From: Stercorarius parasiticus
Taxonomy: Eukaryota > Chordata > Aves > Charadriiformes > Stercorariidae
Direction of reading: 5' to 3'
NCBI GenBank assembly: GCA_013396915.1
Contig: VWZL01000106.1
Coordinates: 529,240 to 593,239, forward strand
DNA length: 64,000 bases
The translations under genes were made by a program, and so were the position numbers. Shown here piece after piece: positions 48,949-60,007 of this stretch (the stretch's first letter is position 1; each line of letters opens with the position of its first letter). The notes under the pieces were generated by a model that saw only the letters and a program-made list of their open reading frames with translations, did not search any database and was not told the DNA's origin.

Positions 48949-49774
48949 TTAAATGACTATTATTGACAAAGATTTATTTTTTGTGTTAATGTAAGCTAAA
49001 AGCAACAAAACAAGGGGCAAATAAAAGGGGGGGCAGAGTGAGTAATTCTCACACCAGTGGCAATTGCTTGTAAGGAAGAACCCTTCATAACATTGGAGCA
49101 TGCAAAACCACAGGAACAACAGGATAGAAAAACCAGGTGGAAAATATTGCCCCAGGGGCTCTGGACAACACCGCTGTGGGAGTTCTGGTGAGAGGTTGAA
49201 GATCTGGGAGAGAAAGGCAGGCTGCAGGATTGAAAATGGAAAGCCTCTGGTAGCTCCTGTAGCTGACAGGTTCTGAGGAACACCCTGACTTCATGGGAGC
49301 TCTGGGAAACGATCATGTCCCAGGCCCTTTGCCTTTCTGGGCTCCAAAAGCATCAAGTTGCTGCACGCTGACAGCAGTGCTGGGTATTACCCTTGTCAGC
49401 AGTGTCCCCGTTTCATGACTTCTGACTTGACTTGGGTTTTATTTGGTTTCTGTAAATAGGGTTGTATTGCATCATCCCCTGTTTTTGTTTCAGGGAAGGA
49501 TGTAGTCTCATCAAAATCCAGTGTTAGTAACCTGTGTTAGTAAACTCAGTACTCCCTAGTTTCTCATGAAGCCAGGGAAGCCTTTTGCTTCCCCAGGACT
49601 TAATTGCACCAATCAAAGATCACAGTCACTGTAAAATACAGGCTCCCGAGAGCGTTCCTGTGCAACGGGCAATTCTTTTCCAGTTCTGCCATGGCTTGTC
49701 ATGATGCTTGTCTGGGCTCGATTGAGCAGTGAGCAAAACACATTGAAACAAACAAACACCAAAGCATAGGAAGG

Positions 49775-49796
49775 AAAAAAAAAAAAGGGGGGGGGG
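49775..49796 (+). repeat. A12-G10 homopurine tract
   Basis: Twelve A followed directly by ten G with no interruption. It is prone to slippage and hard to sequence, so the exact length is uncertain. Confidence 0.85.
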
Positions 49797-52700
49797 CAGA
49801 AATTTTCTCCCCCATCCCAAAACAGAAATAAGGAAGGACTGTGCTAATGATTTCTGGAGCAGGCGAGGGAGGAGAGGGGGATGAACAGCCTGGTGGCAGC
49901 TTGTATAGGCGAACAGATGTGAGGGTGCACATGTTCGTGGGCCAGAGGGGGGTGGGAATGCAGGGGTGTTGAGAGACGGGTTACATTTCCTGGGCTGTGG
50001 AGCAGATACGTGACAGAACCCGTGTCGTTACACCATAAATTGACACTGCAAGGGAGAGCAATGGACCGACACCAGAGCTGCTTTGTTTGAAGCTATTAAG
50101 CCTGGCATGGGTGCCATGACTCTACTCTGAGTTTTGTGCAGCAGGCAACATGAAAAGATAGTTGAAAGAAAATGCATTTTGCATGCTTCAACATCCTCAC
50201 CTGTTAAAGCACAGCTTCTGTGTGTCTGCTGCAGGGCGGCATGCAAACATGTATAAAATCCAACAGTTTATTATACACACTGTTAGGTGTATGCATGAGC
50301 ACTTCAGAAGGTGAAGCCATCTTCACTCCCCCTCTGGGCTATTTGGGGACTCCCTGTCACCTTGAAATAGGGCAAGGGACTGCTCAGGCCAGCTGAAGAA
50401 AGGTGATAACGCTTCATACGTGTTCTGTGTTATTGGTTTTAAGTAATCTAACCTCTATTTAGAAGTAGGAAATAAAACAAGGTGAGAAGGTTTTCTGAAA
50501 ATATCTGAAGTATCTGTATTTCTGTATATGAAATGTGGAGGATTTTCTAAGCTGTTGTCTGAATCACCCCAAATCAATTAGCTATGGAATTGGCCATTGA
50601 TCTTTTTTTCCCCTTTCATTAAAAAAGGAAGCTTAATCCATTTTGATTTCAAAACAATCCCAAATCAGAAAGCAAAGGATGGAAGGGGAGGAGTGGGAAT
50701 AGCACATGGCAGTTGTGTTATCAAAACTGCCTCTTTCCCTAAGAATACTTTTGGTTTGTTATAAACTCTCATTTTTTTGGTGGAGGGAAGAGTATGTAAA
50801 CAATGTCCTGCCTGGCTCTTACTGTTGTTCTAGTGGAGAGAGACCTCAGAGAGGGACCTGGTCAATGTGCCTTACGGATGTCCACCTAAAAAGTGTATTG
50901 CATTGCTGTACTCCCAGGAGAAACTTCTTTGTTGTGCTCTTCGTTGTCACTGTTTTCTTCTTCCTCACCACATTGGTATTTCTGTCTAGTTTTCCTTTCC
51001 TGTGATTGCCTGCTGCCTGCTCCCCGCTCCCCACACTTCTGTCTGTCACCGGTGCCAGCAGTGGTGATGAAGAGCAGAAGCCAAATGGGGTGCAATTGGT
51101 TGTGTCTCAGGGTGGCAGCTGCAGAGATTATTGTCAGTTTGGTTATGTGCTTCCTCCACCTGGTGCATTGCAGCTGGGACTCTACAGCTCAGAGAGTGGA
51201 CAAAATGCCCTACCTCATCTGTTGTACTTAGAACCTATCCTAATTCAAGTGACAGCTCCCCACATCACAGTTTGCTTTAAGCAAGAGTGAGGGAATGCTT
51301 TGTTCAAGTGAAAGACCCAAAAGAGGCCACTTCTTAATCTTTCCATAAGATGCCAATGAATAGACTGCCTCAGAAAATGTATTCTGGGCTCCACGAGTAA
51401 GTGCTTTAATTTTGGGGTGGAGGCACACACAAGAATGAGACTGATTCTCTGCTTCCAGTGCAAATTCCTTCATAATTGAGCTGCTATTAGCAACTCCGGG
51501 GCGGTGCACTGTGTGTTTTTATGGACCAATAATAGATGTCTAGGGTGATTGGAGGCAATCAACCTTCAGCCTAGAATTTTACGAAGCCCCAGATGTGTAA
51601 AATGATAGGCCACTGAAGTCTTCCCTTCTCAGACTTATAAATACCCCATGCTCCAGGAAAGCAGGCCAGCTGCTAGCTAATGGAGACCAGGCAAGAGACC
51701 TGTGGCCATGGTGTTGTGTATGGCCTGGTGGACCACTGTCAGCTGAATCAGAAGGGTTATCCTGTTTGCTGTGGCCCATAGTGTCCAGCTGGGGGTTAAT
51801 GGTATCGATTTGAGTGGTAGGGAATGGTATGAACCAAGTGGGGCCTGGTAGATGTGGCAATGGTCTGGCCGTCCCTTGCAGAGGCAAGGAGGGTTTGTGG
51901 GTTTGAAATGTGTCAGTTTTGCTAGAGCAGGGATGTCACAGAGATGAGGCTCGTGGCCCACCTGGGACCCTGTGTAAATGCATTTTCCAAACTCCCTTTC
52001 AGGGCTGGGTATTACTACTGAGCCTGCAGCAGTGGTGAGCCTTCTTGTGCAAGAGTAAACTTAATTCCATTGCAATGCTCACGGGTCCTGGAGCACAGCC
52101 ATGCCCAATGGTATTGAATTTGGAGATGCTTTCTATGCTAAAAGCAGTCTTTGTGATCTGGCATTGCCCAGCATAAATCAGGACATCTCTTGCTGGTGCC
52201 TAGGAATGGGCCAAACACGTTGCCGTCTCCTCTCCATGTTCAGCAGCCATGGGTGCACGCAAATCTGCACGTACATGGGGAGCTCGGTGGTGGTGTTCAG
52301 AGTCACTGCCCAGCAGGGCAAGTGGTCAGTGCGGGCAGCACCCAGGACAAGCAGGATCTGGGGCTGAAATGGGGCCCCAGTGCTGCTGCCCTGGTGCTTC
52401 TCAAAAAACCCAATTGCGTTCCATTGGCAGGCGGGCAGTGAGCCTTTTGACTTTGAACCCATCTAGCAAATGGGAGAAATGATGGATGCTCATATAAAAA
52501 AGATTCAGCTGATGGAGGGAGCAGCATGGGGAGGCATTTAATGTTTCTCAAGTGAGAAATCACTAGGGAAAGAGGAGCAAACTGTGCTTGAAAATAGATG
52601 CTGAAGTGTTTAAAGCCAGAGGAGAAACTCCGATCAAGGCATTCTCCATTTTGGAAGTGCAATGAAGACAAATTTCCAATACTTTAATAAAGAGGAGTCT

Positions 52701-54873
52701 ATTAACCATAACCTAAGCTTACCAAGGGCAGTCAGTTGTGCTATAGCGGTGTGAGATGGATAACTTTGCAGCCTCTCCCTGAATTGATATTGCACAGTCT
52801 TGTTAGATGCAGCACTAAGACATTCCTTTCCTGGCAGCTCTCGGCTTCATCCGGGAAGGTGCTTGTGTCGCTGCTGCTTTATGCTTTCTTTTGTATTCCT
52901 AGCTGAAGTCAGGTTTCAGGTGAGACTGTGGGGAAATCAGAACATGCGGAGGTTCCCGATGCAATTCATGCTGAGGAGCTAAATGAGACGATGGACGAAG
53001 ATGTGTTATGAAAACCCTACTTGGCTTAATGTTGGATTTCTCTTGTCATATTTAGAGGGGTAGGGGCTTATGTGTGAAAAAATAGCTGCTGAATTAGAGG
53101 TATTAATACTGTTATGGATGTGGTTAATTAAGGCGGCTCCCAAATCTGATCTTAGGCACGTTAGCCTGCAGGGTGGTGGTGACTGGGATTTTTCCTCTTT
53201 TGACTTTTTCTTTTCCTTTTTTCCCTTTTTTTTTTTTTTTGTCTCTTGGCAAAAGTATTTCCTCAGTGTAGAAAAGCACTGTTTTCCGTGGCATATACTG
53301 AAGTTAGTAAAGTCAAAATTTTGTTTGAGAGTGTAAGTTGCTGTGTTTCTCCTGCTGCTACCTGTGTAGCAAGGGAAATTTTGGTTGGAAGAGAACTCTG
53401 GTTGGAATCCATTTACGAATTGCCTCTCAGTTGGAAGAGCAGGAGGGAGCAAAATGAAACCTGCACGGGTCTCTTTAAGCCATAAAAATAGATGAAAGCA
53501 TAAATCTGAGCCCATTATGGATCTGCAATAAATGTGCTGATAAATCAGAGGCAGCTGATAATGTAAGAGTAATGCATGTTTGCAATACAATCACCACATG
53601 ATATTAAAAGAGAAGTGTCCATTTACAAAGCAATGATGAAGCAGTCCTGAGTGCCTTGAAGATCACCTTGTAAAACTGCTAGGTGAAAGGAGAAGGTCCA
53701 AAGGAAGTGTCAGAGACACTGGACCATGTGAAACAGGGTGAATTGCCTTTCCTTGCCCAGCAAGGTTGGCCTGAGGAATGGGGAATCTGAGCTGATCTCC
53801 CCAACTTGTGGTTCCAAACCTGTCTTTGAGACAAAAGGTCCGACCAAGTGAGAAGGACGATGGTTTGCCTGCAATGCTGCCAGATTGAAACGGTGCCTAA
53901 GAAAGTGCTGCGAAACCCTCATAAAGCATGTAGTAAATATAAACATCAGTTGTGATTGTGGTAAGATGAAATGAAAGCGGTAACTAACAGCCAGGATTAA
54001 CAACTAAAAATTTCGTGTTGCTCTATAAACCTTGGGCTAGGCAGTGAAGCAATGAGCAGGGCTGCATAATTACAGCCATAAAAGCGCAAGCGTTCTCAGC
54101 GCACTCAGAGCAGAAGAGTCAGATGAATACTGCTGAGCTTGGGAAGCTGTTAATTTGTTTCGTTTCTGTAAATTTCCATCCTGTGAGCTGTATCCTCAGC
54201 TGGTATCCTCACTTGCACAGCTTAGATCCAGTCTATGCAGTGGAGTGCTGGGGACTCGCGTCCAAGACAATGGCAGCTGCTAGAATGAAAGCAGAAGTAA
54301 CTGCATTATTCATAGATCTCAAGGCTGGACGGGGTCATTACGAGTCTGTATCCTGCCCTTCTACAATAATTCAAGCCTTGAAACTTTACCCAGGAATTTC
54401 TGTATCCAGCCCGTAGCTCCTGGTTTAGTTAGGATGCATCCTTTAGCCAGCAGGCTGTAGACCTCAGGTGATGGTGATTCTACTGTGTCCGTAAGGAAGC
54501 TGCCAAATGAGCAATTTACCTCACTGTTAGATGTGTTCAGCTTTCAGTATTGACCTGTATTTTGGGTTTTTTTGGAGGTGGAAGAATTCATACTTCTCAG
54601 TAACTTTTATAATCCACATCAAAATAATTTAATACAGGCAAGAGCTTTGGTCTACATTTTTCTTTATAAGGCATCTTTTCCAGAAGTCTGACGAGCTTTT
54701 TTGCTCTTTTGTGAATAATTCTTTCTTCTTTAACCTCCATCTGGAAACACAGATACAGGATATGTTACAATTTAAGAGCACTGCTTTGTTCCTATCTGGT
54801 CTTCCCTATGGCTGGACAAGAACCATTTTGCCTGAAGTTTTTGTAGCAGGAAATTGTTTGGGTTTTTGTGTTT

Positions 54874-54899
54874 TCTTTTTTTGTTTGTTTGTTTGTTTG
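54874..54899. repeat. T-rich (TTTG)n repeat
   Basis: A short T run leads into about five TTTG units. Confidence 0.85.
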
Positions 54900-55751
54900 G
54901 ATTTGAATTTCTTCTGTAGTCAAAAATTCACCTGAGGGCAGCCAAAGTCTTTGCTGAAAACTGTAATTCTGTGAAGACAGGGATATTTTTGGTGAGCTCT
55001 TTGCTCTTCTCTATCTCCTTTCTGCTTCTCTCACGGTTTGCAAGATACTGTCTATTAGAAAAGTGAAATAACTGGGTCATTGTTTTCCCTCTCTTGATCC
55101 ATTCATTTTGCCAGTCTGTCTTTGAGGTGGGGAGGCATATTACCAAAGAAAGTAAATAGCTCATTAACAACCTTGACAACACTAGCTAATGACCTTGAGT
55201 TCTTCTGGAGCAGATGGAGATTGAATTGCTGCATGTGATCACAGCACTAGTTCTTGCCTCAGTCCTTTATGCTCTGGGACCCCACTTAGTGGTTAACAGC
55301 ACCTAAGAGAGATGCTCTGATCAAATAAAAGGCTCACGTCTGGATTTTCTTCTCCCTCATCTTCTCTAATCACAAAGTGTGCTAGGCCTTGTACTGGGTG
55401 TCGTGTCACCGGCTGATGATAGGCATGTAGAAGGTGTAGGACCGGAGAGCATCTCCAGTGTCATTGCACCCACCCCACATTGAGCTCCATCTTATGTTCA
55501 GCAGTCACCTTGGAAGGATGACCCAGAACGACCAGATATTGAGATGATACGTAAAACCATGGGGAGAGCCTGTGTTTAGCTTACAGCTCTGATGAGACAA
55601 ACTATGTTTCTTCCAAATTTCCTCAGTTTCCTCTTGCAAATAGCAGGGATAGTATCTGACTTCTCCTTGGTAAAGAACTTAGAAGTTAGAGGGTGAAAAA
55701 GACTTTAGAAAACATAGACTCTAATGCATATGCATGAGGAGCTGACAAGCA

Positions 55752-55846
55752 TTCCTTGATCTGATTAGACATGTTTTGAGCAGATGGATGGGCTAGCTGA
55801 CCTCTGGAGGTCCCTTCCAACCTAAACTGTTCTAAAATTCTATGAA
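55752..55846 (+). mobile_element. CR1 3'-end remnant, plus strand
   Basis: It contains gggctagctgacctctggaggtcccttccaacctaa and ends ttctatga at 55846. This is the typical last 90 bp of a CR1 3' UTR, with no coding part left. Confidence 0.8.
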
Positions 55847-56392
55847 TGTGAGTCATTTGAGGCTGTGTTGTTGTTTTAACTTGTTAGCATGTTTTTATTC
55901 TGAGGCTGACAGTTGTAGTTGCTGGATTCACTTAGGCAGCTGGCTTGACATTTTTAATAGTTTCAACTTATTTTTTTCAAGTGCCTTAGCAAACCAATAA
56001 AGACCAATTTTAAAAAACCAAACAGATAACTTACAGAGTGGAGCCCTGCCCCGTGCCAAATGATAAAATGACCAAGGTGCTCAATGCTGTGTGACCTGAA
56101 CCAATGCTGTCTGAAACACTGAAACAGAGGGAACCTTTGAGATCTAGGTTGGGTCTCCCTTTTCTTCAATGTGGATCACTCAAATCCAGAGACAATCTGC
56201 TTTATGTGTGTGTACTGGTCCAGCCCTTGGTCTTTCTTATTCAATCTCCTGTGAAGACCAAGTTGTTTATTTGCCCCTGACTTTTTGTTCCTCAGAGGCA
56301 GCCTGCAAGCGGTCCTGTTTTAGGTTGTGCTTGTATCATAATGCTCTTCATTCTAAAGTGAGGAAGGGGATGGTAGTTTTGCTCTTTCAGAT
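55847..56392. other. No gene recognised
   Basis: Short unique stretch between a CR1 remnant and an ERV-derived segment. Confidence 0.4.
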
Positions 56393-57030
56393 CTACCAGA
56401 CTAACTCCACCCAGCGCTCGCCCCGCACCAGCCCCAGCAGGATGAGGGAGAAAATAGAACAAAAAACCCAGGAACTAGAAAGCTCGTGTGTCGAGATAAA
56501 GACAGGAAGATTGCTTACCAGTTACCATTTCAGGCAAAATAGACTCAAATTTATGAAAACTAATTTATTGTGGCTTCTGACTCGTCTGCCTCCCCCATCT
56601 CCCAGACCAGTGCAGGGGGGATGGAGAATGGGGGGTTGTGGTCATAACAGCTCCTCTCTGCCCCTCATTCCTCCTCACACTTTCCTGCTGCTCCTGCATG
56701 GGTCCTCTTCATGGGCTGCAATCCTTCAGGAAAAATCTGCTGCAGTGAGGGCATACAGCTCCTGTCAGGAGAACCTGTTCCAGTGTGGGGTCTCCACAGG
56801 CTGCAGTTCCTTCAGGGGATATCCATCTGCTCCAATGTGGGGTCCCCCACGGGCTGCAGTGTGGATATCTGCTCCAGCGTGGTCCTCTTCACGGGGTGCA
56901 GGCAAAATACCTGCTCCACTGAAGTCCTCTCCACAGGCTACAGGGGAATACCCACTCCAGTGCCTGGAACACCCCTGAGGTGAGGCTGATCTGTTGTTCC
57001 CTGGATCCTTCTTCTTGTCTTTCTTGAAGA
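56393..57030 (-). mobile_element. Partial endogenous-retrovirus LTR/leader sequence, minus strand
   Basis: The segment carries blocks found in a widespread avian ERVL-like LTR. A gagggagaaaatagaac and tcgagataaagacaggaag block (56451-56513) comes first. Next are an A/T-rich part with a minus-strand AATAAA (56569-56564) and a gaccagtgcaggggggatgg block. An array of degenerate ~42-bp units built on cacgggctgcag and ctgctccagtg follows. The recognisable match fades after about 57000. Neither terminus with TG/CA nor any retroviral gene is seen, so it is a fragment. The 269-codon ORF crossing it is fortuitous. The family assignment rests on memory of the repeat, not on a search. Confidence 0.75.
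56787..56975. repeat. Degenerate ~42-bp tandem repeats inside the ERV fragment
   Basis: About four successive units share the pattern [t]ggggtcc-cc-acgggctgcag...ctgctccagtg, with lengths near 52, 42, 42 and 41 bp. Looser copies extend back to about 56700. Such arrays are a normal part of this avian retroviral sequence. Confidence 0.75.
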
Positions 57031-59679
57031 TAACAGTGCCACCTGCTTTCTTCAGTTCCTATACACTAACGCAGCGTGTTGGTTGTGGATGGAGTACAGC
57101 ATGAGGAGCATGTATCCTCCATGTCTGGATTTCCTGGTTTGAACTTTTGTGCCTTGTTCTTGAGAGCTTATTCAGAAGAAAGTGGCTCAATAATTTAAAC
57201 ATGGATGAAGCTATCTCTTTCTGGCAGGTCTGATCTCCTCTGCCTTCCTTTTTTTAGTGTTCAAGATCTACTACAAATTAGTTTCTCCAGGGAATATTTG
57301 CCTTAGCTTCACTCAGAAAACTTACTTGTTGAAAGAAAGAAACTGTGTAAATAACCCTCCAGCTCAGGCACCCTGGCCAAGTGCCTTATAGCATTTTTCT
57401 CTTAGAATTTAATTTGTTTTAGTGATTTAAAGGGCAGCATTCACACTGAGCTCAGAAGCCTCTGTGCTTCCTTTCATCACTGTCTTTATCATGATCAAAT
57501 GAGCCCTTATGGCGTACAATGAGACTTCTCCGCATTATTAATAGCAACTCAGACCTATAGAGATGCTGTTTGTTTCTGGCAGGGGAAATCTATCCGTGAT
57601 GGCTCAGGAGCAATTGCTGCCCTTTGTGCTTATAGGTGAGCATCAGTCAGTTTTACGCACGCCGCAGCTTTGCACAGCCCCCGCCACTTCAGCCAGCGAA
57701 GAACAACACAAAAGGCAGAAATATGTTTTTCAGCTTGGCTGCATCCGGAGCCTTCAGGAGGTGCCAGTGGGCCATTGCAGGGAAAAAGTCTGCAGTGCAG
57801 TCGCTTTGGGTTGTACCTGTCGTTCAGACAGTTAAAGGCACTTAATTAGCACTCTGCTTTCTTTAGCTTCTATGAGCATCCTATAAATCGCTTTCAACCG
57901 GAAATTTGGGCTGACTCTCAGGCCAATCGACCGACAAACATCTGAGGAAGGTTTGCAGGGTCTTTTCACAAGTAATCGTGCTCAGTCTCAACGACTGAAG
58001 TATGCAGGTTTTTTTGATGTGTGTATTTATTCATGTTTCATAAATGTGATCTACTTGCGAGAGAAGTGTGCATTAAAAAGCTATTGTAATTTAGAGCTAT
58101 TTTTCATATTTTCAGATTCTTTTTCTTTGAGGTGTCAAAAAAACCCCATCCCAGCCTGCAGTAGCATGTACTGTTGCTGCCTATTAAGTATACGAAACCA
58201 TACAGTGGTTTAAGACTTTCATGCATGATAGATTTCACACGCTGAATTAAGTAAAGAAAAATAATTTTCCTCTTGTTTGTCCCCTATTAAAATGTAATAT
58301 TTTTACTTCCAATACAGCTCTAAATGGTTTTTCTAATGTGAATATTGTTGGCTAGATTTAAAACTGAGCAAGAAATGAGTGAACTAAGAAGAGACCTGGG
58401 TTACAGTGATAATTATGTTCAAAATTTCCACCGTAAAGATTTTGGTGGATTTGTAACCAGAAGTTTGAAAGTACAGGCCAACGTCTAGTTTCAGTGTTGT
58501 GCGCTGTACATTTTAGGTTCCTGAGGGAAGATCTGTGCCACGTGTTTTGGAAATCCAAGGGCTGGCGATGGGGCAGCTGTTTGTTCTCATGAGAAGTATG
58601 ATAAAAAAAAGATTTCATCCAAGCGATGCTTCAGGCTATGAGCATGCAGGCGTAGCTTGCCACATCATGCCCTGCAGCTGTCATTTCAACCCTGCTGACC
58701 CATATGCAGGAAGAACACCCTGGCCATCTCCATGGACAGCTTTTCCCCACCGTGTGATGTAGAATTTGATTTCTGGCAGATCCCACACGGACTCCTCCTG
58801 ATGGACAGTCCTGTGACCTGCCCAGTCCTGATGAAATTCCCTCCTGAATCATGCGGACAGGGATAATGCAACTGTCAGATTTCTAATGTTTTTTTTTTAA
58901 TAAAGCCTCTTACTTGATCTCCAACATAACAGAGATATTTTCTACACATGCCCTAGTGTGATGAGTTCATTGTTCACTCAACAATGAAGGCCTGATTATA
59001 ATGAAGATGTGATGCCTGATAATTACTGCTGGGCAGCAAGCATGTTTGTTTCCGCAGATCACGCTGCAATTTAGCCTTCCCTGAGACAGTAACTGTTGTC
59101 GGTGTCTGCTGGAAAACATGGCCTGCATAAGTAATGCTGACTGCAGCCTGGGTGCTGGAGGGGGAAATGAGAGAAAGATATGGATGGCAGACAGCTTGGT
59201 ACCAAACACAGAGCTGATGAGGAAGGGCCAAACATGAAAGCTTCCTGAAGAACCTTGTCCCTGGTTGTGCTGTTAAGAAGAGCTGCCAAAATTTGGGCAT
59301 GGTCTTCTTGGTAGCAAAGTTCCTCTGCTGTTTCACCTCTTCTGTTGTCCAGCTCTGTGACAAGGAGGTTAATTCTCAAATATTTGAAGCAGCATCCACT
59401 TGGCTTTATAGTGCCCATTTTTCCTTTCACTTGCAATCGTTTTATTTCAGCCTCCTTTGGGTTGCTCCAAGTAATTTTGGTTTTTGGGGCCAGTTTGCAG
59501 CGGTGATTGCTTGAGCTGCTGGAGATCTCATTCAGCTTTGTTTGCTGTGTATGAGTTGCATATTTTGAGCCCAAAAGGAGAAGAGGAGAAGAACTGTAGT
59601 GTTATAGCCACGCTGACCTGCAGACTCTTAGGGGAGCAGCTGGCCCATCAGGAATGACTCACAGCCCAGGACTTTGGTG
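57031..59679. other. No gene or named repeat recognised
   Basis: Single-copy-looking sequence, AT-rich around 57,840-58,360. No splice-bounded open segment with family resemblance was found. Confidence 0.4.
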
Positions 59680-60007
59680 AGTACCTAAAGGGGGCCTACA
59701 GGAAGGATAAGGAGGGACTCTTTATCAGGGAGTGGAGCGATAGGACGAGGAGTAACAGTTTTAAACTGAAAGAGGGTAGATTTAGATTAGATATTAGGAA
59801 GAAATTCTTCACTCCGAGGGTGGTGAGGCACTGGAACAGGTTACCCAGAGAAGTTGTGGCTGCCCCATCCCTGGAAGTGTTCAAGGCCAGGCTGGATGGG
59901 GCTTTGAGCAGCCTGGTCTAGTGGGAGGTGTCCCTGCCCATGGCAGATGGTTAGAACTAGATGATCTTTAAGGTCCCTTCCAACCTGAACCATTCTATGA
60001 TTCTATG
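59680..60007 (+). mobile_element. CR1 LINE, 5'-truncated, plus strand
   Basis: It starts in the ORF2 C-terminus (agtacctaaagggggcctac) and covers the last portion of ORF2 and the full 3' UTR. It ends with two near-perfect tail units (attctatgattctatg). The plus strand is nearly open: [18 protein letters not shown], then [20 protein letters not shown] followed by a stop. It is of the same subfamily as the 48.3-kb copy but carries fewer lesions. Confidence 0.94.

Larger units (their letters stand above)
48949..55751. other. No gene recognised; simple repeats
   Basis: About 6.8 kb without a defensible exon. It contains an A12-G10 homopurine tract at 49775-49796, a poly(T) run at 53224-53240 and a (TTTG)n run near 54880-54899. 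The 194-codon minus-strand ORF at 53006-53590 is read through these low-complexity runs (poly-Lys stretch) and is not a gene. Confidence 0.45.

Noticed and set aside
53006..53590. 194-codon minus-strand ORF
   Set aside because: Contains a long Lys-rich run translated from a poly(T) tract; no family resemblance.
56169..56978. 269-codon plus-strand ORF, longest in the window
   Set aside because: It runs from unique DNA into a degenerate retroviral LTR/leader repeat array; no domain, no splice or promoter context.
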